This document shows positions 41,183-49,084 of a stretch of DNA of 64,000 nt, piece after piece (the stretch's first letter is position 1; each line of letters begins with the position of its first letter). Source of the DNA: Methylobacterium fujisawaense (GTDB taxonomy: Bacteria; Pseudomonadota; Alphaproteobacteria; Rhizobiales; Beijerinckiaceae); NCBI RefSeq assembly GCF_014138435.1, contig NZ_JACJIM010000006.1, positions 124,001 to 188,000 of the forward strand, given 5' to 3'. The position numbers were made by a program, and so were the translations under genes. The notes under the pieces were generated by a model that worked only from the letters and a program-made list of their open reading frames with translations, had not been told where the DNA came from and searched no databases.

Positions 41183-42112
41183 GTGACCGGCGCGGTGCTG
41201 CTCGCCCTGTTGCCGATCGTGATCCTGACCGCGCTGGGACTGGCCCTGCGGCGGCGTGGTTTCCTGGCCGAGGGCTTCTGGCCGCAGGCCGAGCGGCTGG
41301 GCTACTTCGTGCTGCTGCCGAGCCTGTTCTTCCACGGCCTCGCGACGGCGCGGATCGAGGCCGTGCCGGTCGGCGCCCTCGCGCTGACGCTGATCCTGTC
41401 GACCCTCGCCGTCGCGGTCCTCGTGATCGTCCTGAGGCCGTGCCTGAGGCTCGACGGACCGGCCTTCACCTCGGTGTTCCAGGGCAGTGTCCGCTTCAAC
41501 AACTATGTCGGGGTGACGCTGGCCGCCGGATTGTTCGGGCCGCAGGGCATCGCGCTGGCGGCCATCTGCAACGCGGCGATCGTGCCCACCGTCAACATCC
41601 TCTGCGTGCTGGTCTTCGCCCGGCACGGCACGGTGCGGCTGACGCCGCGCGGCATCGCCCGGCAACTGGCCACCAACCCGCTGGTGGTGTCCTCGCTCGG
41701 CGGAATCCTGGTCCAGGGCCTCGGCCTCGGTATTCCGCCGGGGCTGGAACCGGCCCTGCGGGCCCTCGGGGCCGCGTCGCTGCCCCTCGGCCTGCTCTGC
41801 GTCGGCGCGGCGCTCGACTTCGGCACCGCCCGGCACTGGGCGGGGCCCGTGCTCGCCGCCTCGACGATGAAGTTCGTCGCCATGCCGGCGGCGACGGTTC
41901 TGGCGGCCCTGTGCCTCGGGCTGCACGGCCCGGCGCTGACCACCGCCCTGCTCTTCCAGGTCCTGCCCACCGCCTCCTCCGCCTACATCCTGGCCCGGCA
42001 GCTCGGCGGGGACGCCCCCCTGATGGCGGGGATCACGGCGGCGCAGACCGTGCTGGCCCTGGTGGCGATGCCCCTGGTCCTGATCGCCCTCGCCGCCTGG
42101 GTTCCGCTCTAG
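41183..42112 (+). CDS. AEC family transporter
   Basis: This 309-aa protein has about ten membrane segments. The auxin-efflux-carrier pattern is visible: FWPQAERLGYFVLLPSLFFH, SVRFNNYVGVTLA (conserved Asn), NPLVVSSLGGILVQGLG and PLGLLCVGAAL, ending with PTASSAYILARQLGGDAPLM. AEC proteins carry malonate, malate or similar organic acids in bacteria; the substrate here is unknown. The start is GTG 41183. It may be co-transcribed with the AhpD-like gene. Confidence 0.88.
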   Translation: MTGAVLLALLPIVILTALGLALRRRGFLAEGFWPQAERLGYFVLLPSLFFHGLATARIEAVPVGALALTLILSTLAVAVLVIVLRPCLRLDGPAFTSVFQGSVRFNNYVGVTLAAGLFGPQGIALAAICNAAIVPTVNILCVLVFARHGTVRLTPRGIARQLATNPLVVSSLGGILVQGLGLGIPPGLEPALRALGAASLPLGLLCVGAALDFGTARHWAGPVLAASTMKFVAMPAATVLAALCLGLHGPALTTALLFQVLPTASSAYILARQLGGDAPLMAGITAAQTVLALVAMPLVLIALAAWVPL

Positions 42113-42325
42113 GCTCCCGGCGCGCCGCCCGGCCCCGTCGTGCGACCTGGCGTCGCGCGCGCATGGCGGATCCGGTCGCCGTGCCCTTCGGCCACCCGGC
42201 ACCGGCCTCCCGCGCGGACGGTTAAGCCGCCTGTGCCAATCCTTTAGCCCTATAGGAGCGGCACGGTTCGGCTGTTAACACGCTTTAAGTTTTGCGGCCG
42301 ACCCGGTGAGGAGGCGAACCCCGGC

Positions 42326-44581
42326 TTGAACCTACGAAGCGGCGCGGCTCAGCGTCTTGATGTGACTGCGTGCGATCGCGAGCCCATCCATATCGTCGGC
42401 AGCGTCCAGCCGCACGGATTCCTGCTCGGGCTCGACGCCCGGTCCCTCGCCATCGTCCAGGCGAGCGCCAACGCCCCAGCGGCGGCGGCGGTCGGGACCA
42501 TCCTCGACGCGGCTCTGCCCGACCTTGCGGCCGTCGTCCGGCACCATCTGGCGGCGGCGGAGACCCAGGACGGGGCCCTCTATCTTCGCACCGTCACGCT
42601 GGAGACCGGCAGCGGGCGCCAAGCCTACGAGGTGGCGGCCCACCGGGTCGATGACCTTGTGGTGGTGGAACTGGAGGAGATCGACGCGGCCGCCGCCGAC
42701 ATCGGCGTCGACCTGCTCACCCCGCGCCTGCGCGCCTTCGTCGAACGCCTGCACACCGCCAGAACCGTCGAGGACCTCTGCCGGTTCGTCGCCGAGGATA
42801 TCCGTCAGATCACCGGTCTCGACCGCGCCCTGGTCTACCGGTTCGACCGCGACTGGCACGGGACGGTGCTGGCCGAGGCCGGGAACGGCGTCCTGCCCTC
42901 CTACCTCGACCTGCGCTTCCCGGCCTCCGACATCCCCGTCCAGGCGCGCGAACTCTACCGCCGGAACCGCCTGCGCATCATCCCCGATGCCGGCTACGTC
43001 CCCGTGCCGATCCGGCCGGCCACCACGCCGTCCGGCCGGCCCCTGGACCTCAGCCAGTCGGTGCTGCGCTCGGTCTCGCCGGTCCATGTCGAGTACATGC
43101 GCAACATGGGCACGATGGCGTCCATGTCGGTGTCGATCCTCGTCGACGGCGCGCTCTGGGGCCTGATCTCCTGCCACAACCGCGCGCCCAAGCGCGTGCC
43201 CCTCCAGGCGCGCAACGCCTGCGACGTGCTCACCCAGATCTTCGCGCTGCAGCTCTCGGCCCGCGAGCGCGGCGCCCAGTCCGAGAGGCGTCTGGCCCTG
43301 GGCGCCGTGCAGGCGCGCCTCCTCGGCTTCATGGCCGAGGAGGACAGCTTCGTCGACGGCCTGCTCAACCATCCCGACGACGTCCTGGCCCTGGTGGACG
43401 CGACCGGCGCCGCGGTGGTGACGGCGGACCGCTGCCGGCTGCTCGGGGCCACGCCGACCGAGCGCGAGGTCCGTGGCCTGTACCGGTGGCTGTCCGCGCG
43501 CGAGGAGGCCGAGGAGGTCTTCGTCTCCGAAGCCCTGTCGGAGGCGTTTCCGGCGGCCGCGGCCTTCGCCGGGCGGGCGAGCGGTCTCCTGGCGGTCTCG
43601 GTCTCGAAGAAATACGCGAGTTACATCCTCTGGTTCAGACCCGAGGTCGTGCGGACGGTGAAGTGGGGCGGCAATCCCGTGAAGGCCGTCGAGCCCGATC
43701 CGGACGGCGGCCCGGACCGGCTGCACCCGCGCAAGTCGTTCGAGATCTGGAAGGAAACCGTGAAGGGCCGCTCCCTGCCCTGGTCCGACCCGGAGGTGGA
43801 GGCCGCCAAGGACCTGCGCGCCTCGGTGCTCGGCATCGTGCTGCGCCGGGCGGAGGAACTCGCCGCCATGAGCGAGGAGCTGCAGCGCACGAACAAGGAG
43901 CTGGAGGCCTTCTCGTACTCGGTCAGCCACGACCTGCGCGCGCCCTTCCGCCACATCGTCGGCTACGCGAACCTGCTCAAGACCCGCGAGGGGGCCCAAC
44001 TGTCCGACAAGGGCCGGCACTACGTGGAGACGATCATCGAGGCGGCCTTCTCGGCCGGAACCCTGGTCGACAGCCTCCTCAGCTTCTCGCAGATGGGCCG
44101 GCACGCCCTGAACAAGGTCTGGGGCGACATGAACGCCCTGGTCGAGGAAGTCCGCCGCAAGGTCCTGCGCGACGTCACCCCCGACCGGACCATCCGCTGG
44201 GAGATCGCCCCGCTCGGCCGCGCCTATGCCGATCCGGTGATGCTGCGGCTCGTTCTCGAGAACCTGCTGTCGAACGCCGTGAAGTACACCCGCGACACCG
44301 CGGAGGCGGTGATCGCCGTGGGCAGCCTGCCGCCCCGGGACGGGGAGGCGGTCTACTACGTCCGCGACAACGGCGCCGGCTTCGACATGGCCTATGTCGA
44401 CAAGCTGTTCGGCGTCTTCCAGCGGCTGCACCGGGTCGAGGAGTTCGAGGGCACCGGCATCGGTCTCGCCAACGTCCGGCGCATCGTCGAGCGCCACGGC
44501 GGGCGGACCTGGGCCGAGGGAACGCTCGGCCGGGGCGCCACATTCTACTTCACCCTGCCCATCCGGGAGGAGGCGCACTGA
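42326..44581 (+). CDS. Bacteriophytochrome sensor histidine kinase
   Basis: This 751-aa red/far-red photoreceptor has the biliverdin-attaching cysteine at residue 16 in TACDREPIHIVGSVQPHG and a PAS domain to about 120. The GAF domain (about 135-305) contains FPASDIPVQARELYRRNRLR and SPVHVEYMRNMGTMASMSVS. The PHY domain carries the tongue motif HPRKSFEIWKE. A HisKA domain (SYSVSHDLRAPFRHI, His535) and an ATPase domain (NLLSNAVKYT, DNGAGFDMAY, GTGIGLANVRRI) follow. The start is TTG 42326 after GAGGAGG. The next gene is its probable response regulator, 1 base away. No haem oxygenase gene for making biliverdin is nearby. Confidence 0.93.
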   Translation: MNLRSGAAQRLDVTACDREPIHIVGSVQPHGFLLGLDARSLAIVQASANAPAAAAVGTILDAALPDLAAVVRHHLAAAETQDGALYLRTVTLETGSGRQAYEVAAHRVDDLVVVELEEIDAAAADIGVDLLTPRLRAFVERLHTARTVEDLCRFVAEDIRQITGLDRALVYRFDRDWHGTVLAEAGNGVLPSYLDLRFPASDIPVQARELYRRNRLRIIPDAGYVPVPIRPATTPSGRPLDLSQSVLRSVSPVHVEYMRNMGTMASMSVSILVDGALWGLISCHNRAPKRVPLQARNACDVLTQIFALQLSARERGAQSERRLALGAVQARLLGFMAEEDSFVDGLLNHPDDVLALVDATGAAVVTADRCRLLGATPTEREVRGLYRWLSAREEAEEVFVSEALSEAFPAAAAFAGRASGLLAVSVSKKYASYILWFRPEVVRTVKWGGNPVKAVEPDPDGGPDRLHPRKSFEIWKETVKGRSLPWSDPEVEAAKDLRASVLGIVLRRAEELAAMSEELQRTNKELEAFSYSVSHDLRAPFRHIVGYANLLKTREGAQLSDKGRHYVETIIEAAFSAGTLVDSLLSFSQMGRHALNKVWGDMNALVEEVRRKVLRDVTPDRTIRWEIAPLGRAYADPVMLRLVLENLLSNAVKYTRDTAEAVIAVGSLPPRDGEAVYYVRDNGAGFDMAYVDKLFGVFQRLHRVEEFEGTGIGLANVRRIVERHGGRTWAEGTLGRGATFYFTLPIREEAH

Positions 44582-44582
44582 G

Positions 44583-45044
44583 ATGGCAGGACTGAAACCC
44601 ATCCTCCTGGTCGAGGACAATCCGAACGACATCGAGCTGACCCTCGCGGCCCTCGAATCGAGCCAGCTCGCCAACGAGATCGTCATCTGCCGCGACGGCG
44701 CCGAGGCCCTCGACTTCATCTACTGCCGCGGCGCCCACGAGAAGCGGCAGGCCCAGGATCCCGCCGTGGTCCTGCTCGACCTGAAGCTTCCCAAGGTCGA
44801 CGGCCTGGAGGTGCTCGCCAAGATCAAGGGCGACCCGGTCACCCGCAAGACGCCCGTGGTCATGCTGACCTCGTCCCGCGAGGAGACCGACCTGGTGCGC
44901 TCCTACGACCTCGGGGTGAACGCCTTCGTGGTGAAGCCCGTGGGCTTCGAGGAGTTCTTCGCCGCGATCAAGGAGATCGGGGTGTTCTGGGCCCTCCTCA
45001 ACGAGCCGCCGCCATACCGGGGAGGCTGGCCATCGAACGCGTGA
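44583..45044 (+). CDS. Single-domain response regulator (phytochrome-associated)
   Basis: This 153-aa CheY-like receiver begins KPILLVEDNPNDIELTLAAL. The phospho-acceptor is Asp66 in VLLDLKLPKVDG, with the conserved Thr/Ser in VVMLTSS and Lys in FVVKPVGFEEF. The FIYCRG insertion and extended alpha4 region are typical of Rcp1-type regulators paired with phytochromes. It has no output domain. It starts directly after the phytochrome gene and overlaps the next gene (GTGA), so the three are one operon. Confidence 0.92.
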   Translation: MAGLKPILLVEDNPNDIELTLAALESSQLANEIVICRDGAEALDFIYCRGAHEKRQAQDPAVVLLDLKLPKVDGLEVLAKIKGDPVTRKTPVVMLTSSREETDLVRSYDLGVNAFVVKPVGFEEFFAAIKEIGVFWALLNEPPPYRGGWPSNA

Positions 45045-46768
45045 TCGGACGTTCCGCGGGCCCGCTGCGCATCCTGCATCTGGAGGACAGCGATCTCGAC
45101 GCCGAGCTGATCGAGGCCGAGCTGGAGACGCTCGGGCATCCGGTCGAGATCGAGCGGGTGATGACGCGCGACGCCTTCGCCCGCGCGGCGGTGCCCGGCC
45201 GGTACGATCTGATCCTGGCGGACTACGTCCTGCCGACCTTCGACGGGGTGAGCGCCCTCGGCATCGCCCGGGCGCAATGCCCGGACACCCCGTTCATCTT
45301 CTGCTCGGGCACGCTGGGCGAGGACGTGGCCGTCGAGGCCCTGAAGAACGGCGCCACCGACTACGTCGTCAAGCAGCGCCTCGACCGGATGCCGCGCACC
45401 ATCGTCCGGGCGCTGGCCGAGGCGCGGGCGCGCGCCGAGAAGCGCGAAGCCGAGGCTGCCCTGCAGGCGCTCAACGAGACCCTGGAGGCGCGCATCGCCG
45501 AGCGCACCCGGGAACTCGCCGCGGCGAACGACGCTCTGCAGGCTCAGATCGTCGAACGCGAACGGGCGGAGGACGCCCTGCGGCTCGCCCAGCGCCTGGA
45601 CGCGGTCGGGCAGCTCACGAGCGGCGTCGCGCACGACTTCAACAACCTGCTCACGGTGATCGCCGGCAACATCGAGTTCCTGGAGCGCGCCGTCTCCGAC
45701 GCCCGCTCGAAGCGCCGCCTCGACATGATGCGCGGGGCCGCCGAGCGCGCCGCCCGGCTCACGGCACAGCTCCTCGCCTTCTCCCGGCGCCAGCGCCTGG
45801 AACCCACCCCGGTCAGCCTGAACCAGACGGTCGCCTCGATGCGCGACCTGCTGCAGAGTTCGATCGGCGGCGCGGTTCGCATCGAGACCGCGCTCCAGCC
45901 CGATCTGTGGCCGGCCCTGGTCGACGCCACCCAGATCGAGCTCGTGATCCTCAACCTCGCCATCAACGCCCGCGACGCGATGGCGGTGGGCGGCCGGCTC
46001 GCCATCGAGACCGCCAATGTCAGCGTCACCGGGGCGCCGACGCGGCCCGAACAGCCGGCGCCCGGCGCCTACGTCATGGTGGCGGTGAGCGACACCGGCA
46101 CCGGGATGACGCCGGACGTGCTGGCCCGGGTGTTCGAGCCGTTCTTCACCACCAAGGAGGTCGGCAAGGGGTCGGGTCTCGGGCTCGCCCAGGTCTACGG
46201 CTTCGTCAAGCAGTCCGGCGGCGGCATCCGCATCGACACGGTCGCCGGCGAGGGCACCTCGATCAAGGTCTACCTGCCCCGGGCCGCGGAGGCGAAGGGG
46301 GACGCACCCCGCAATGCCGCCGCGGCCGAGGCCGCGCGGATGCATCCGCCCGGAAGCGGCCCCCGGCTCCTGGTGGTCGACGACGACGCCGAGGTGCGCG
46401 AGGTGACGACGACCCGCCTGACCGAGGCCGGCTACGCGGTGCGCGAGGCGGCCTCCGGCCTCCAGGCCCTGGCGGCCCTCGAAGCGGATCCGGGCGTCGA
46501 CCTCGTCGTGATGGATTTCGCCATGCCCGGCATGAACGGAGCCGAGACGGCTCTGGAGATCCGGAAGCGCTGGCCGACGCTGCCGGTGCTGTTCGTCACC
46601 GGCTTTGCCGACACCACCGCCCTGACGAAGGCCGGGGCCGTCGGCAGCGACGCGATCGTGCTGAAGCCGTTCCGGGTCGGCGAGCTCGAGGGTAAGGTCG
46701 CCGCCGCCCTGGCGGCCCGCCCGCCGGCGCAGCTCCGCCTGATCTCGGGCCGCGACAGGAGCGCCTGA
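45041..46768 (+). CDS. Hybrid histidine kinase (REC-HisKA-HATPase-REC)
   Basis: This 575-aa protein has an N-terminal receiver (RILHLEDSDLDAELIEAELE; Asp61 in LILADYVLP) and a coiled coil of about 45 residues (ALQALNETLEARIAERTREL). A HisKA domain with SGVAHDFNNLLTVIAGN (His198) and an ATPase domain (NLAINARDAM, DTGTGM, GSGLGLAQVYGF) follow. A C-terminal receiver ends it (LLVVDDDAEVREV; Asp492 in VVMDFAMPGM). It has no sensor of its own, so input probably comes by phosphotransfer, perhaps from the phytochrome or its regulator. The start is GTG 45041. Confidence 0.92.
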   Translation: MIGRSAGPLRILHLEDSDLDAELIEAELETLGHPVEIERVMTRDAFARAAVPGRYDLILADYVLPTFDGVSALGIARAQCPDTPFIFCSGTLGEDVAVEALKNGATDYVVKQRLDRMPRTIVRALAEARARAEKREAEAALQALNETLEARIAERTRELAAANDALQAQIVERERAEDALRLAQRLDAVGQLTSGVAHDFNNLLTVIAGNIEFLERAVSDARSKRRLDMMRGAAERAARLTAQLLAFSRRQRLEPTPVSLNQTVASMRDLLQSSIGGAVRIETALQPDLWPALVDATQIELVILNLAINARDAMAVGGRLAIETANVSVTGAPTRPEQPAPGAYVMVAVSDTGTGMTPDVLARVFEPFFTTKEVGKGSGLGLAQVYGFVKQSGGGIRIDTVAGEGTSIKVYLPRAAEAKGDAPRNAAAAEAARMHPPGSGPRLLVVDDDAEVREVTTTRLTEAGYAVREAASGLQALAALEADPGVDLVVMDFAMPGMNGAETALEIRKRWPTLPVLFVTGFADTTALTKAGAVGSDAIVLKPFRVGELEGKVAAALAARPPAQLRLISGRDRSA

Positions 46769-46969
46769 GGCGTCCTCGACCCGGGCCGTGGCCATCGGAC
46801 GGCCCGCGCCGGCGAAAGGCCGCCCCCGGCAGCCGGCGCTGCGGACCGGAGCGGGGTGTCTGACCCTGCCGGTGGTGCCGGCCTCCGGCTACACCCGCGC
46901 CCGGGCCGAGATGGGGGATCCGCGCTTTCGCGCAGCTGCCAATCGCGGCACGGGGCCTAGATCAGGGTC

Positions 46970-48100
46970 ATGCCCCCTTCGCGCCCCATGACCCGCGCCG
47001 CCGGCCTCGAGGCCCTGGCGACATTCCTGACCGGTCCCGGCGCCGCCTACGCGGCGTCCCGGAACACGGATCGCGGCCCCGGTGCGACGCCGACGACGTC
47101 GGTTCTGTCGCCCTACCTGCGCCGCCGGCTGCTCACCGAGGAGGAGGTCGCCCGGGCCGCGCAGAGCGCCTTCGGCATCCCGGGCGCGGAGCGTTTCGTC
47201 TCCGAGGTGTTCTGGCGGACCTACTTCAAGGGCCACCTCGAAACCCATCCCGGCGCCTGGACCGGCTATCGGGAGGGTCTGGCGGCCGCACGGACGCGCC
47301 TTGCCGCCGAGCCCGGCCTGCGCCGGACCTACGAGCGGGCCGCCGCGGGGCGCACGGGCCTCGACGGCTTCGACGCCTGGGTCGGCCAGCTCGCCGAGGA
47401 GGGCTGGCTGCACAACCATGCCCGCATGTGGTTCGCCTCGATCTGGATCTTCACCCTGCGCCTGCCCTGGGAGCTGGGCGCCGACCTGTTCCTGCGCCAC
47501 CTGCTCGACGGCGATCCGGCCAGCAACACCCTGTCGTGGCGGTGGGTCGCGGGCCTCCACACCCGGGGCAAGCCCTACCGCGCCCGGCGCGACAACATCC
47601 GGCAGTACACGGAGGGCCGCCACGATCCCGCCGGGCTCGACGAGGGGGCCGCGCCGCTGGAGGAGGACATGCCCCCGCGGGAGGTGCCCCTCGCCCCGGC
47701 CGACACCCCGCCGGACGGGGCGATCGCCCTGCTGCTGCACCTCGACGACCTTCATCCCGAGAGCCTTCCCCTCGGACCGGCCCGCGTGGTCCGCGTCGGC
47801 GGCCTTCTCGCCCACGCGGAGGGGGCGGTCGACCGGGTCCGCGCGGCCGACGCGGCGGCGCTGGCGGATGCCCTGACCCGGGCGCAGGCGCAGTTCGGCT
47901 GCCCGGCCATGCCCGTGCAGGACGGCTGGGCCGGCGACCTGCCCGTGGTGACGGCCTGGGCGCCGGCAGGCCCCTCGGCGGAGGTGCTGCCGCGGGATTG
48001 CCTCCGGGTCCGCCGCCCCTGGGATTCGCGGGCTTGGCCCCTCGCGAACCGCGGCTTCTTCCGCCTGCGCAGCGCCATCCCCGGCCTGATGGAGGCCTGA
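46970..48100 (+). CDS. FAD-domain photolyase/cryptochrome-like protein lacking the usual N-terminal antenna domain
   Basis: This 376-aa protein starts with the FAD-binding domain of photolyases. It shows TTSVLSPYLRRRLLTEEEV, SEVFWRTYFKGHLETHP, WLHNHARMWFASIWIFTLRL, DPASNTLSWRWVAGLHTRGK and RRDNIRQYTEGR. The alpha/beta antenna domain that normally comes first is missing. Instead, about 130 residues after the FAD domain (from DGAIALLLHLDDLHPESLPL) look like alternating strands and helices. DNA repair or blue-light signalling is possible. ATG 46970 is used; ATG 46988 is an alternative. It lies 200 bases after the light-sensing operon. Confidence 0.8.
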   Translation: MPPSRPMTRAAGLEALATFLTGPGAAYAASRNTDRGPGATPTTSVLSPYLRRRLLTEEEVARAAQSAFGIPGAERFVSEVFWRTYFKGHLETHPGAWTGYREGLAAARTRLAAEPGLRRTYERAAAGRTGLDGFDAWVGQLAEEGWLHNHARMWFASIWIFTLRLPWELGADLFLRHLLDGDPASNTLSWRWVAGLHTRGKPYRARRDNIRQYTEGRHDPAGLDEGAAPLEEDMPPREVPLAPADTPPDGAIALLLHLDDLHPESLPLGPARVVRVGGLLAHAEGAVDRVRAADAAALADALTRAQAQFGCPAMPVQDGWAGDLPVVTAWAPAGPSAEVLPRDCLRVRRPWDSRAWPLANRGFFRLRSAIPGLMEA

Positions 48101-48188
48101 CGCCGCAGATGGTCGGCGGCAGGCGCCCCCGACGCCATGTTCCCGGGACCGCGGGGCGACGCCCGCGCCCGCATCCGGAGCTTCCGCC

Positions 48189-48794
48189 ATGGACAGGGTC
48201 CTGTACGTGCTCGTCACCCTCGTGGAATCGGTGCTCGGGATCTTCGGCGTGCGGGCGCTCTACGAGCAGCCCGCCTACACGGTGGTCGAGCGTCTCGACC
48301 GCGGGGTCGAGATCCGGTCCTACGCGCCGCGCCTGGCGGTCGAGACCGATTCCCGCGGCCAGGGCGACGGCGAGGCCTTCGGCCGGCTGTTCCGCTACAT
48401 CACCGGTGCGAACCGGGGGGGCGACCGCATCGCCATGACCGCGCCGGTGGAGACCGGCGGGCGGCGCATCGCCATGACGGTCCCGGTGGAGCAGGACGGG
48501 GCCGGCACGATGCGCTTCTTCCTGCCGCGCGCGGTGGCGGCGGCCGGGGCGCCCGCGCCGACCGAGCCGGGGATCCGGCTGGTCGAGATCCCGGCCGAAC
48601 GGATCGCGGCGTTGCGCTTCTCCGGCCGTCTCACCCCGGAGGCGCGGGCCGCACAGGCGCGCATCCTCGCCGACGTGCTGGCGGCGGCGGGACGGAGAAC
48701 CGAGGGCGCGCCGTTCGTCATGGGATACGATCCCCCCTTCGCGATCCCGTTCCTGCGCAGGAACGAGGTGGCCGTCCGGCTGGCCTCCCCGTGA
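48189..48794 (+). CDS. SOUL haem-binding family protein
   Basis: This 201-aa protein has an N-terminal hydrophobic anchor (YVLVTLVESVLGIFG) and the SOUL domain: YEQPAYTVVERLDRGVEIRSY, GEAFGRLFRYITGANRG, RIAMTAPVE, MTVPVEQDG and PFVMGYDPPFAIPFLRRNEV. SOUL/HBP23-type proteins bind haem or tetrapyrroles. It follows the photolyase-like gene on the same strand, 88 bases away. Co-function with the tetrapyrrole photoreceptor nearby is only a guess. Confidence 0.88.
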   Translation: MDRVLYVLVTLVESVLGIFGVRALYEQPAYTVVERLDRGVEIRSYAPRLAVETDSRGQGDGEAFGRLFRYITGANRGGDRIAMTAPVETGGRRIAMTVPVEQDGAGTMRFFLPRAVAAAGAPAPTEPGIRLVEIPAERIAALRFSGRLTPEARAAQARILADVLAAAGRRTEGAPFVMGYDPPFAIPFLRRNEVAVRLASP

Positions 48795-49084
48795 GCCGGA
48801 GGCGGCGACGGGGGCCGGTCCCGGCCGGCATCCCGATGGCCCGTCGCCGAACTTCCCGATTGCGTAATATTCCCGCAAGTTACTTCCAAATATGCCCGAA
48901 GATCCCGGACGATCGTTCGATGATGTTATATCTGCGCAACACTGTGCGTCATTCGATGGTCTTTTCCGGCACGGGCAGGGATTAAACAAAACGTGAATTG
49001 CGACCCGAACCCGACCCGAGATCAGTGACGCTCACGCAGCCGACGGGAAGCGGCGCGAGCCTTGAATTCAGGTTGGGGGAAGAT
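48795..49084. promoter_or_regulatory. Likely promoter region of the TonB receptor gene
   Basis: The stretch 48855-49000 is noticeably AT-rich (GCGTAATATTCCCGCAAGTT; GATGTTATATCTGCGCAACA). No Fur box or known riboswitch could be recognised with confidence. A GGGGGAAG ribosome-binding site precedes ATG 49085. Confidence 0.4.

Noticed and set aside
42236..42300. CtrA box upstream of the phytochrome gene (TTAACACGCTTTAA)
   Set aside because: The two TTAA half-sites are 6, not 7, bases apart, so it does not fit the consensus.
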